Both the position numbers and the translations under genes were made by a program. The notes beneath the pieces were generated by a model. It was not told where the DNA came from. It saw only the letters and a program-made list of their open reading frames with translations, and made no database searches. From positions 103,718 through 167,717 of the forward strand of contig CALEDJ010000029.1 in the NCBI GenBank assembly GCA_937951485.1: 64,000 nucleotides of DNA. The letters run 5' to 3'. Below are positions 19,492-28,149 of the stretch, in pieces (position 1 is the first letter of the stretch; every line of letters begins with the position of its first letter). Origin of the DNA: an uncultured bacterium. Its GTDB lineage: Bacteria > Hydrogenedentota > Hydrogenedentia > Hydrogenedentales > CAILVY01.

Positions 19492-19851
19492 TCAGTCCGC
19501 AGACTTTAGTCCTTCGAAACGGTCTTCTTCATCGCGAAAGAGGATGTTGAATGTTGTGAGGCTGCCGTAGGCGCGGGTGATGAGGGTCTGCATTTCCGCG
19601 CGATCCACATCGGAAAGTTTGGGATGGCTATTGATTTTTTGTTCGAGAACGCGCAGTTTCTCCCGCACTGATGTGATTTTCCTGAAGAATGTCTCGATCG
19701 GCAGTTCTTTGCTTTTCAGGGTGGCGTCCCTCGGTTGGAGGATCAATTTGCCGCCTTCAAAACGGGGCGCCATGGCGTAGCGCCCCATCGCCATTTCCTC
19801 TTGAATCACTTCCCGCAATATGGCCTTCACAGTCTGCCACGAGAGTTCCAT
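19492..19851 (-). CDS. conserved-looking hypothetical protein, 119 aa
   Basis: The protein starts MELSWQTVKAILREVIQEEM with GGAGACGGAAAG in front of the ATG. It is hydrophilic and soluble, with a middle beta-like part ('YAMAPRFEGGKLILQPRDATLK') and a helical C-terminal half ('ETFFRKITSVREKLRVLEQKI', 'SDVDRAEMQTLITRAYGSL') that could form a coiled coil. I do not recognise a named family. It lies between the cysH and Mpo1-like genes on the same strand, 102 bp downstream of cysH; codon use is like its neighbours. Confidence 0.65.
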   Translation of the reverse strand: MELSWQTVKAILREVIQEEMAMGRYAMAPRFEGGKLILQPRDATLKSKELPIETFFRKITSVREKLRVLEQKINSHPKLSDVDRAEMQTLITRAYGSLTTFNILFRDEEDRFEGLKSAD

Positions 19852-19953
19852 CTTTCCGTCTCCTGTCGGGTTGAAACGCAGGGGAACGATAGCATGGATT
19901 TGCAGGCGCGGGCGACTGGCGGCTTGGCGGATGGAGGCGTATCGGCGGCAATA

Positions 19954-20688
19954 TCAGATGCCTGCGCCGTGGATGTGGATGCCGCATTCCTTTTTGTCGC
20001 CCTTGTGGAACTGGTTGAACCAGCGCCATCGTCCGGCGCGTTTGTCCTCTCCGGGCAGGGTGGGCGTGGTGCAGATGACGCAGCCGATGCTGGTATAGCC
20101 TTGATCGTAGAGCGCGTTCTTCGGCAGGCCGTGTTCGCGGATGTAGGCATCCACCATTTCCTGGGTCCAATCCGCGAGCGGCGCGATTTTCAGCAGTTTT
20201 CGACCGCTCGGCTGCGCGATGCGGGACACTTTCGGGGTGGCCTTGCGGAATTCAGACTGGTCGCGCCGCAACCCGGTGAACCAGACGTCCAGCGTGGCCA
20301 GCGCGCGCTGGTTTGGGTCCACTTTCCGGACGGTGCAGCAGTATTCCTGTTTTTCCTTGGAATCAAAGAAGAGATATTCGCCATGTTGCTTGATCATGCG
20401 CTGGAGATGTTCCGGGTCAGGCTGAAAGCGCTCGATCTGGATGCCGTAGCGCTTTTCAATGGCGTCCATCAGCGCATAGGTTTCGGCGTGAAGGCGCAGC
20501 GTGTCCACCGTGATCACCCGCAGGCCCGGAGCGACCCGTTGCGCCATGTCTATCATGACGCAGCCGGTGTCCTGGAAACTGGTGATGATTCCCGTGCGTT
20601 CGCCATAGTTCTCGTGCGCCCAACGGAATAATGCCTCGGCGTCCAGCGCTTCCAGCGTCTCCGGTGATACCTGTTCCACAGTCTGCAT
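19954..20688 (-). CDS. cysH: adenylyl-sulfate/phosphoadenylyl-sulfate reductase (thioredoxin-type, Fe-S form)
   Basis: A 244-aa protein from ATG 20688 with AGGGAAC upstream. PAPS reductase fold: 'IITSFQDTGCVMIDMA', 'RVITVDTLRLHAETYALMD', 'GLRRDQSEFR' and 'KIAPLADWTQEMVDAYI'. The Cys pairs at 117-118 ('EYCCTVRK') and 'GCVICTTP' form the [4Fe-4S]-binding set of APS reductases, and 'KKECGIHIHG' carries the catalytic C-terminal Cys. It therefore probably reduces APS (possibly also PAPS) to sulfite in assimilatory sulfate reduction. It is divergent from the hemC-cobA/hemD-hemB cluster that makes the siroheme precursor. Confidence 0.92.
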   Translation of the reverse strand: MQTVEQVSPETLEALDAEALFRWAHENYGERTGIITSFQDTGCVMIDMAQRVAPGLRVITVDTLRLHAETYALMDAIEKRYGIQIERFQPDPEHLQRMIKQHGEYLFFDSKEKQEYCCTVRKVDPNQRALATLDVWFTGLRRDQSEFRKATPKVSRIAQPSGRKLLKIAPLADWTQEMVDAYIREHGLPKNALYDQGYTSIGCVICTTPTLPGEDKRAGRWRWFNQFHKGDKKECGIHIHGAGI

Positions 20689-20956
20689 GACATGTTCCCT
20701 TTCGCCTTGGGTGCGCATCGTAGCGAAGGAACAGGGGATCAATCTCCCTGATGCGCCCGCCCTGCAGTCCGACATTTCTACAAGGAATCCCCCGTGATTT
20801 TCAACATGTGCGGATACAATCAGTATCATGTAAACGTAGAAAACGGGGATGATATTCCCGCATGCCAACGCATTGCGGGTTGCAGGTCAGGGTGTGCGCC
20901 CGATATGGTATGGGACGCTGTCGCCCGCGCATATATTACCCATCCAAAGGAGAACG

Positions 20957-21913
20957 ATGCCACTGAGGATTCGGATAGGCAGCCGGGGCAGTCGCCTGGC
21001 CCTGGCGCAGACGGCGCGGGTGAAGGCATTGCTGGTCTCTCGGCTGCCGGAGGCGGCGTTGGAAACTGTCGTCATAGACACCGAAGGCGACCGCATGGGC
21101 GCGGCGGCGCCGGCGGCGCCACGGCCGCCGGGCGCATTCACTTGCGCCGTGGACCGGGCGCTGCTGGAGGGACGCATTGACGCGGCGGTGCATAGCCTCA
21201 AAGACATGCCAATCCGCCTGGACCCGGCCCTGACCATTGCGGCGACGCCTGAACGTGAAGACCCCCGGGACGTATTTCTTTCCAGGAATAACGCAGGGCT
21301 TGCGGAATGTCCTTCAGGATGGGTGGTCGGCACGAGCAGCCCGCGTCGGCGGGCCTTCCTGCGGGCCACGCGCCCCGACCTGCGCGTCCGTCCCATCCGG
21401 GGAAACGTAGACACGCGCATACGCAAGATGCGCGAAGCAGGGGAGGTGGACGCCCTGATTCTCGCGGCCGCTGGTATGCGCCGCCTGCGTGCGGATGCGC
21501 CGCAAGCGGCATATCTTGACCCTGTTGTGTGGCCGCCCGCGCCTGGTCAGGGCGCGCTGGCCGTGGTCGTCCGGGTCGGCGATACATCGTTGCTTCCGTT
21601 GGTCCGGGGTATCGAGGATGAGGCGGTCCGGTGCGCAATTACGGCGGAGCGCGCCGTACTGATGGGGTTGGGCGGCGTATGCGGTGCGCCGCTGGGGGCT
21701 TATGCGGTCCTGGACGGCGGGCGCGTCGTGCTCCATGCCGCGCTGGCGGACCCGTGGGAAGGAACGATGGTGCGGGGCATGCGCGAAGGCGGGGCAGCCG
21801 AAGCGGAAGTGCTCGGCAAGACGCTGGCCGCCGAGTTGCTCCAGGGTGGCGGACAGGCCATTATGGACCATGTGCGGCAACATCATGGAAAACCGTGGGA
21901 TGAAGAAGGCTGA
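20957..21913 (+). CDS. hemC: hydroxymethylbilane synthase (porphobilinogen deaminase)
   Basis: A 318-aa protein starting at ATG 20957 with AAAGGAG upstream. 'IRIGSRGSRLALAQTARVK', 'DAAVHSLKDMP' (catalytic Asp), 'VVGTSSPRRRAFLRA', 'PIRGNVDTRIRKM' and 'PPAPGQGALAV' are all present. The dipyrromethane-attachment Cys is in 'GLGGVCGAPLGAYA'. It condenses four porphobilinogens to hydroxymethylbilane. First gene of the tetrapyrrole operon; its end overlaps the next start by 14 bases. A long upstream in-frame extension to 20849 is not used. Confidence 0.96.
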   Translation: MPLRIRIGSRGSRLALAQTARVKALLVSRLPEAALETVVIDTEGDRMGAAAPAAPRPPGAFTCAVDRALLEGRIDAAVHSLKDMPIRLDPALTIAATPEREDPRDVFLSRNNAGLAECPSGWVVGTSSPRRRAFLRATRPDLRVRPIRGNVDTRIRKMREAGEVDALILAAAGMRRLRADAPQAAYLDPVVWPPAPGQGALAVVVRVGDTSLLPLVRGIEDEAVRCAITAERAVLMGLGGVCGAPLGAYAVLDGGRVVLHAALADPWEGTMVRGMREGGAAEAEVLGKTLAAELLQGGGQAIMDHVRQHHGKPWDEEG

Positions 21914-23480
21914 AGAAACAAACGCCCCGGCGTGTGCCGGCGGAATGGTGTGGCTTGTGGGGGCCGGTCCCGGCGATCCCGGGCTGTGCACCCTGCGCGC
22001 CGCGCAGTGCATTGGGGAAGCCGATGTGATTTTGTATGACGCCCTGGTGCATCCCAGGCTGCTGGACCACGCCGCCCCGGGCTGCGAATGCATTGCCACA
22101 GGCAAGCGCGCGGGCGGCGATGCCATAGATCAGGACGCCCTCAACGCCATGATGGCCGATTTTGCGCGGGCCGGGAAACGCGTCTGCCGCCTGAAAGGCG
22201 GCGACCCGTTTGTGCTGGGGCGCGGCGGGGAAGAGGCCGCGTATCTGCGCGCGCAGGGCATCCTTTTCGAGATTGTTCCGGGCGTTACGTCGGCACTGGC
22301 AGCCCCTGCCTGCGCGGGTATCCCGGTCACGCACCGGGGCGTTTCCGCCGCCGTGCGCATCGTGTCGGGCCATGAAGCGCCCGACAAGGACGCCGGCCAG
22401 GTGCGGTGGGATGCCGTGCGAGCGGACGGCGGGACGCTGGTCGTATTGATGGGACTGCGCCGTCTGGAGGCCATCACGGGGATGCTGATCGCGAACGGCT
22501 GGTCGCCGGAGACGCCCGCGGCGGTTGTCGCCCACGGGACATTGCCGTCACAGCGCACCGTGTGCGCGCCGTTGGCGCAGATCGCGCGCAGTGCGGCGGA
22601 CCACGGCCTTGATGCCCCGGCGGTGCTGGTGGTCGGGGAGGTGGTGGGGTTGCGTGAACAGTTGGCATGGCTGGAGCAACGCCCGCTTTTCGGTCGCTGC
22701 ATCATGGTGGTGCGGCCGCGCGCGCAGGCCGTGGAAACAGCCCGGGCGCTGGCCGACCTTGGCGCGGAGGCGCTGATTGCCCCCGTCATTCGCATTGAAT
22801 TCGTGGCCGACTCCCCGGCCATGGCCGCCGCCGTGGGGCAATTGCCGCAAACCGATTGGGTCGTGTTTACCAGTGTGCACGGCGTGGACGCCCTGATGGC
22901 GTGCATTGCCCGCGCAGGCGGCGATGCGCGCATGTTTGGCGGGGTCCGCATTGCGGCGGTCGGTCCGGCAACGGCGGCCCGGCTGGCAGCGCGCGGCCTG
23001 GCGGCGGACCTCGTGCCGGACCGCTACCTGACCGAAGCGCTTCCCGAAGCCCTGGCGGGGCGGGGCACGCTGGCGGGGCGGCGTATCATGCTTCCGCGTT
23101 CCGAAATCGCGGCATCCGCTCTCGCGGATGCCCTCCGCGCCTGCGGCGCGGCGGTGACGGAAGTCGCGGCGTACCGCGTGTTGCCGGGTGAACCGCTTGA
23201 CGAAGCACTGCTGGAACGTCTGGAGCAGGGCCGCGTGGACCTTGTGCTTTTTGCCAGCCCCTCGGAGGTGGATGGCTTCATCGCGGCGGTGCCGTCGGAG
23301 CGCCGGGAAGGCACGCTGCCGCGCATCACGGCGGCGGCCATCGGCCCGGTGACGGAGCGCGCGCTGCGCGCAGCCGGATTCGCCGTGGCGCTGTCCGCGT
23401 CGGAACACAGCATGCCGGGATTTATCCGGGCCGTCTGTGATTATTTCGCCCGGGGTCCCCGGGGAGAAGGACTTGTGTAA
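21900..23480 (+). CDS. fused uroporphyrinogen-III C-methyltransferase / uroporphyrinogen-III synthase (CobA-HemD)
   Basis: A 526-aa bifunctional protein. Residues ~10-255 are SUMT (CobA/CysG-A): 'VWLVGAGPGDPGLCTLRA', 'ADVILYDALVHPRLL', 'VCRLKGGDPFVLGRGGEEA', 'EIVPGVTSALAAPACAGIPVTHRG' and 'TLVVLMGL'. Residues ~265-515 are uroporphyrinogen-III synthase: 'RCIMVVRPRAQAVETA', 'DWVVFTSVHGVDAL', 'AAVGPATAARLAARGL', 'DLVLFASPSEVDGF' and 'TAAAIGPVTERALRAAG'. It cyclises hydroxymethylbilane and then methylates to precorrin-2, feeding siroheme or B12. Start ATG 21900 is inside the hemC end; ATG 21885 is an alternative. The stop overlaps the hemB start by 1 base. Confidence 0.93.
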   Translation: MKKAEETNAPACAGGMVWLVGAGPGDPGLCTLRAAQCIGEADVILYDALVHPRLLDHAAPGCECIATGKRAGGDAIDQDALNAMMADFARAGKRVCRLKGGDPFVLGRGGEEAAYLRAQGILFEIVPGVTSALAAPACAGIPVTHRGVSAAVRIVSGHEAPDKDAGQVRWDAVRADGGTLVVLMGLRRLEAITGMLIANGWSPETPAAVVAHGTLPSQRTVCAPLAQIARSAADHGLDAPAVLVVGEVVGLREQLAWLEQRPLFGRCIMVVRPRAQAVETARALADLGAEALIAPVIRIEFVADSPAMAAAVGQLPQTDWVVFTSVHGVDALMACIARAGGDARMFGGVRIAAVGPATAARLAARGLAADLVPDRYLTEALPEALAGRGTLAGRRIMLPRSEIAASALADALRACGAAVTEVAAYRVLPGEPLDEALLERLEQGRVDLVLFASPSEVDGFIAAVPSERREGTLPRITAAAIGPVTERALRAAGFAVALSASEHSMPGFIRAVCDYFARGPRGEGLV

Positions 23481-24472
23481 TGCCATATCCGGATACCCGT
23501 TTGAGGCGCTTGCGGCAACATCCCGCCGCACGGCGCATGCTGCAGGAATACCGCATCGCGCCGGATAATTTTGTGCTCCCGCTGTTCGTGCATGGCGGAA
23601 GCGGCGACCGGCGGGAAATTGACGCCATGCCCGGCGTATTCCACCATTCTCCGGACATGGCGGCGGAAGCGGCGGCGGAAACCTTTGATGCCGGGGTGCC
23701 TGCGGTGCTTCTTTTTGGCGTGCCGGACCGTAAAGATGCGGCCGGGTCCGCCGCATGGGCGGAAGACGGCCCTGTGTGCCGAAGCATTGAGTCTATCAAG
23801 CGGCGCAGTCCGGACATCCATGTTTTCACCGATGTCTGCCTCTGCGCCTACACCGAGCACGGCCATTGCGGGGTGCTTGCGCCGGATGCGGGTGAATCCT
23901 GTCGCGTTGACAACGACGCCACCCTGCCGTTGTTGGCGCGGATGGCCTGCGCGCATGCCCGCGCCGGGGCCGACGCCGTCGCCCCCTCCGACATGATGGA
24001 TGGTCGCGTGCGCGCCATTCGTCGCGCCCTGGATGATGCGGGTTTCGCAGAGGTGGCCATCATGGCCTACAGCGCCAAGTACGCTTCGGCGTTTTATGGG
24101 CCGTTCCGCGAAGCGGCCGATTCCGCGCCGCGCGCGGGAGACCGATCGGGCTACCAGATGGACCCCGCCAATGTGCGCGAAGCCATGCGCGAGATCGCGC
24201 TGGACATCGAGGAAGGCGCGGACATCGTCATGGTGAAGCCCGCCCTGCCCTGTCTCGATATTATCCGGCGCGCCGCCGAGCGCTTTGATGCGCCCATTGC
24301 CGCCTATCAGGTCTCCGGCGAATATGCCATGATCAAGGCCGCCGCCGCGCGCGGCTGGATGGACGAAAAACGCGCCGTGCTCGAATCCCTCACCGCGATC
24401 CGGCGCGCCGGCGCGCAGATCATCATCACCTACTGGGCGGCGGATGCCGCGCGCTGGTGCGCGCGGCGGTAG
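23480..24472 (+). CDS. hemB: delta-aminolevulinic acid dehydratase (porphobilinogen synthase)
   Basis: A 330-aa protein, full length for HemB. The zinc-ligand block 'DVCLCAYTEHGHCG' is intact (Zn-dependent type rather than the Mg/Asp type). Both active-site Lys regions are present: 'MAYSAKYASAFYGPFREA' and 'DIVMVKPALPCLDII'. Other signatures are 'MPGVFHHSPDMA', 'APSDMMDGRV' and 'YQVSGEYAMIKAAA'. It joins two ALA molecules to porphobilinogen. TAATG overlap with the preceding fusion gene and GGAGAAGG upstream indicate translational coupling, so the cluster order is hemC, cobA-hemD, hemB. Confidence 0.97.
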   Translation: MPYPDTRLRRLRQHPAARRMLQEYRIAPDNFVLPLFVHGGSGDRREIDAMPGVFHHSPDMAAEAAAETFDAGVPAVLLFGVPDRKDAAGSAAWAEDGPVCRSIESIKRRSPDIHVFTDVCLCAYTEHGHCGVLAPDAGESCRVDNDATLPLLARMACAHARAGADAVAPSDMMDGRVRAIRRALDDAGFAEVAIMAYSAKYASAFYGPFREAADSAPRAGDRSGYQMDPANVREAMREIALDIEEGADIVMVKPALPCLDIIRRAAERFDAPIAAYQVSGEYAMIKAAAARGWMDEKRAVLESLTAIRRAGAQIIITYWAADAARWCARR

Positions 24473-24536
24473 ATAAAAGAAGTATTTCTCCGCCATGCCC
24501 GCAAAATGCAATCATCCGGGCAAATATCGGGGGCGC

Positions 24537-27500
24537 TTATTTGCTCGTTTGGTTCATATAGACCAGACCCCAGTTCAGGGAATTCACCAGCCCCTTCGTG
24601 TCAATGTAAACAGGCGGGTCGTCCTCCCAGTGCGGGTCAATTGTTCCCGTGGCGTAGCACATGGCCGCTGCATCCAGGAAGCGCGTTTCACCCGAATACT
24701 TGTAGGCATAGGCGAGCGAATCGGCCATGGTCAGCGCCCAGTTGTTGATTTCAAGATACACGTCCCAGTCCGGCGCAAAGAACCAGAAAGCGTTGCGGGC
24801 GGCGGCGCGGCCCGGACGGTACTCGGTCATAAAGTGATTCCGGGTGAAATCGCCGTAGGCCACCAATGCATTGGCCACGCCCAAATCGTCGGTGAGGCCG
24901 TATTCGGCGCAGAAATCCAAATAACGACCCAGGGTCCACACGACCTGGGCATAGCCGAAATTGCTGAGCCATTCTTCATCCCGGCGATAGTTGAGCGGGT
25001 CGGCCATCCAGGTTTTGGTGGAGAGGTCGGCGGTTTTGCCCACGATGTTGCGCAGCGCCGTGAGCCAGCGGGAATCGCCGGTTTGACGGTAGCCTTCGAT
25101 GTATCCGAAGATGAGGTTGGCCCGCTCGCGGTGGAACACCGGGGTGTCGAAGTTGCTGAACTCCGACATGTTCAGCATGGATTCCAAGCCTTCCCTGGGC
25201 ACTTCCAGGAACCGCCGTTCGCCGGTGAGATAATAGGCCAGCAGTAAATCCGGCACGCCGAAGAACAGGTCCACCGAGGGGGAATTGAAGTTGCGGTTGG
25301 GATTGATGTTTCCGGGCTCGTCGTGTTCGCTGTGACCGAAACAGGCGCCGTGGCACCAGTGCTGGACGCCCTCGTCGGGGATGTGCAGATAGTCAATGTC
25401 GGCGAGGTGCCACGCGCTGGGCCTGGCAAGGTCCAGCCAGCGCGGATCGCCGGAACGGCAGAACTGGATCAGCATGCCGTACAGATACCAGTATTTGAGG
25501 TTCATCTGTCCCGCGTGAGAGGGACCGAACGCCTCATAATCGAGCGGTACGTCGCCGTAGTCCTGCCAGCCGTAGAAGTTAGAGGTCTCCAGAATTTCGC
25601 GCAGGGTGCGGTTGCCAAAAGAGGGATCATCCACTTCCGGATCAAAATCGGGGTTCGGCTCGAAGGCCACGCGCACATGGCGTTCATATAACGACCACGC
25701 GGTAAAGTCTTCTGCGGGAATTTCTTCAATCGCGCCCGTGCCGGTATACCATGCGGGTGGCGCAATTCCCATCAGCGGTTGGTTGAATGCGGCGGCCATT
25801 CGCGCCGATTCAGCCGCGCTGGGCGCACCAACCCCGAAGTGGTAGAGGATGCTGTGGGTTTTCTCCTCGCCGACGCGGAAGTTGTGGCGGAACTGCACAC
25901 CGTTCGGGAAAAGTTCGACACGCAAGGTTCCGTCTTCCGCCACGGCGAGGGCTTTCGGGAAGTTCTGCCAGAAATCGCGCACGGCGGCGGTTACATGCGC
26001 CCCCGGCGCTCCGGTGCGCGACGCGCACATCCAGCCAAGCGCCTGCGATCCGGACGCGCCGCCGGGCAGGTCATCGCCGGTGATTTCGTAGCCCGGCAGC
26101 GTGCAATAGGATTGCAGCCGAGGATGTGCGGATGCCTCCATGTCGGGCCAGCCGACCAGCCCCACGTAATTGTCCCATGCCGCCGTTCCGCTGGAATCCT
26201 GGTAGAGGCGAAGAGGCGCAGAAAGCGTGGCGATATCCACGGCGTTTTCCGTCAATGCCCGCATTGGACCTTCATCCGCAAGCCGAAGATTCAGGCTGAG
26301 GCTGCCGATATACACGCTGTTCGGGCCGCCCTGTTCGTGCACGTTGGTGGGTTGCCCCCAGTCGCCCTCGACCACCGGGTGGTTGTTTTCCACCGTGAAA
26401 TCAACTCGAACGCTGGAAGACCCGGCGTAGAAATGCAGCCGTGCGCGGAAATCCAGCAAGGCGCGGGCGCTTGCGTCCAGAATACTGCCTTCCACTTTGA
26501 TGAGAGCGCACAGGGGGCCGGCGCGTTCGACAGTCGTGCGGGTTGTTCGCGCTGTGAAATCCGGCGTGGCGCCGCCGACAATGCTGTCTGCGCCCGCGGG
26601 CGCATAGGCGATCGCCTGCGCAGCGGCGAGCGGATGCAGCAGCGAGTGGCCGCCGACAGTCACCTGGTCAAAGAGATTGAAACCCGCCGTGGTGTTAATC
26701 GCAAATAGGGCCGCGCCGCTGTCCACAGTGACCAAGCCCGGCGTTTCGTCGTCAATGGTGACAGGCGTCGCCGGCGCGGGGCCGGGTCCCAGTTGATCCA
26801 ATTCCAAAGTCTGGGAAGCGGCCGCTGCCAAGGTTGCCTGATAAGCAACAAGGACCCATTTCGCCGGTGCGCTCGTGTCGCCCACGTGGCTTCCCCACCG
26901 CGCCAGCGTCTCGAACTGGGCCGGAACCGCTGATCCGCCGTGGATGCGCAGTCGCAACGTCGAGAGGTCGGTGACGTTCCATGAACGCGGCAGGGGCACA
27001 CCGAAACTCACATATTCCCGGCTGCGGTTCACGCCAGCGCGCTCCTGTACGGTCAATAACACCGAATCACCCAGTTCGTTTTCCCCTTCCCCTTCTCCCT
27101 CGCCTTCCCCTTCCCCTTCTGCCTCACCGGGGATATTGGGACAAAACCCATCCTCCGTGCCTTCGCAAGCGTAGTAGCCGCCGGAATTGCAGAATTGTAT
27201 CGCGCGAAGCAGTTCACTGAGGCTGATACGCCAATTTTGCGGATTGTAATCCGAATCATGCGCGTCGCAGGCTTGCGCGCCGACATCCTCTCCTGGCGCA
27301 TAGCCGTCCTCGGTGCCCTCCTGACAATGCAGCCCGCCGCTGTCGTAGAACTGGATAAGGCGTAACAGTTCGCCGAGAGAAATCAAGCCGTTCCGGTTTG
27401 TGTCCGCGCCGTGATAGACCGCACCATGCGCATTGGCGGCCATGATGATCAGCGCCGCCGCAAGGCCGCCCAATGGTTGAATCCTGAAAGCGGCTCCCAT
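24537..27500 (-). CDS. large secreted protein: two EF/dockerin-like units, Glu-Gly linker, YetA/PcRGLX-like body
   Basis: A 987-aa protein; ATG 27500 has GGAGGG upstream. The signal peptide ends near 'MAANAHGA'. Residues ~28-120 hold two calcium-loop-like units, 'DTNRNGLISLGELLRLIQFY' and 'WRISLSELLRAIQFC', each followed by 'EGTEDGYxPG'-type endings. A linker of alternating Glu-Gly follows (DNA ~27063-27125). The rest ('LTVQERAGVNRSREYVSFGVPLPRS', 'VRVDFTVENNHPVVEGDWG', later all-alpha 'EYGLTDDLGVANALVAYGDF') resembles the RIFT-barrel plus alpha/alpha-barrel layout of YetA/exo-rhamnogalacturonan lyase (PcRGLX) proteins. A role in plant-polysaccharide breakdown is inferred. Convergent with hemB. 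Confidence 0.75.
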   Translation of the reverse strand: MGAAFRIQPLGGLAAALIIMAANAHGAVYHGADTNRNGLISLGELLRLIQFYDSGGLHCQEGTEDGYAPGEDVGAQACDAHDSDYNPQNWRISLSELLRAIQFCNSGGYYACEGTEDGFCPNIPGEAEGEGEGEGEGEGENELGDSVLLTVQERAGVNRSREYVSFGVPLPRSWNVTDLSTLRLRIHGGSAVPAQFETLARWGSHVGDTSAPAKWVLVAYQATLAAAASQTLELDQLGPGPAPATPVTIDDETPGLVTVDSGAALFAINTTAGFNLFDQVTVGGHSLLHPLAAAQAIAYAPAGADSIVGGATPDFTARTTRTTVERAGPLCALIKVEGSILDASARALLDFRARLHFYAGSSSVRVDFTVENNHPVVEGDWGQPTNVHEQGGPNSVYIGSLSLNLRLADEGPMRALTENAVDIATLSAPLRLYQDSSGTAAWDNYVGLVGWPDMEASAHPRLQSYCTLPGYEITGDDLPGGASGSQALGWMCASRTGAPGAHVTAAVRDFWQNFPKALAVAEDGTLRVELFPNGVQFRHNFRVGEEKTHSILYHFGVGAPSAAESARMAAAFNQPLMGIAPPAWYTGTGAIEEIPAEDFTAWSLYERHVRVAFEPNPDFDPEVDDPSFGNRTLREILETSNFYGWQDYGDVPLDYEAFGPSHAGQMNLKYWYLYGMLIQFCRSGDPRWLDLARPSAWHLADIDYLHIPDEGVQHWCHGACFGHSEHDEPGNINPNRNFNSPSVDLFFGVPDLLLAYYLTGERRFLEVPREGLESMLNMSEFSNFDTPVFHRERANLIFGYIEGYRQTGDSRWLTALRNIVGKTADLSTKTWMADPLNYRRDEEWLSNFGYAQVVWTLGRYLDFCAEYGLTDDLGVANALVAYGDFTRNHFMTEYRPGRAAARNAFWFFAPDWDVYLEINNWALTMADSLAYAYKYSGETRFLDAAAMCYATGTIDPHWEDDPPVYIDTKGLVNSLNWGLVYMNQTSK

Positions 27501-27599
27501 GACGGTACCCTCCATCTCTTCTGTTCGTGAACAGCGTACGCATGGACATAAAACTTCATAAATAATAATATACCACTTTATAAAAAGAGTCAATGAGCA

Positions 27600-28059
27600 T
27601 CAGTGTTGTCCAAAATATTGTGAGTTCCGAGAAAAGCCTTTTTGGCATAGTAACCGTTGCCCTCACCCCACCCCTCTCCCGGCGGGAGAGGGCGCCAAGC
27701 CGGTCTTTTTCTATGGCGTCTGCCAGCCGCGCTCCTCTGCCGGAGGGAATTGTGAGTTCCGAGAAAAGCCTTTTTGGCATAGTAACCGTTGCCCTCACCC
27801 CACCCCTCTCCCGGCGGGAGAGGGCGTATATGACCAACCCTGAGGCATGCTGTCGCTCCCTCTCCCTCCGGGAGAGGGGTGGGGTGAGGGGAAACAACAC
27901 GGGACGCCCTGGTAAAGGGATCAATGATATCTCAGGAATCCCCAAGCAGAGGTTTACGCATAGGACAAGGCCGGCACATCATCTTGATTTTACAGGATTC
28001 TCAAAGGGTTCTGGCCATATTTTTTCATTCCCTTGACAACCTGTTTTGGACAACACTGA
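27600..28059. mobile_element. inverted-repeat-bounded, non-coding repeat cassette
   Basis: A perfect 16-bp inverted repeat, TCAGTGTTGTCCAAAA at 27600-27615 and TTTTGGACAACACTGA at 28044-28059, bounds ~460 bp that encodes nothing recognisable. Inside are two identical 78-bp direct repeats and an inverted palindromic element. No target duplication is obvious next to the outer ends. It lies between the start of the YetA-like gene and the decayed gene at 28150-29095. It may be a non-autonomous insertion or remnant of an insertion sequence; the class is unknown. Confidence 0.5.
27617..27826. repeat. identical 78-bp direct repeat pair
   Basis: Copies at 27617-27694 and 27749-27826 look identical base for base. 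Each ends in the palindromic block CCCTCACCCCACCCCTCTCC-CGGCGGGAGAGGG. A third, inverted copy of that block (CTCCCGGAGGGAGAGGG type, with GGGGTGGGGTGAGGG) is at about 27855-27891. This GGGTGAGGG/CTCTCCC hairpin is a common dispersed bacterial repeat. Confidence 0.9.
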
Positions 28060-28149
28060 CTGGCCATAAAATATGATGATGCTCCTGTTTTGGCAAAGAA
28101 GCGTGACGCGGGGTTTTCGCCGTGGCTTTGGTTTTCTGCCGCGAAACCA

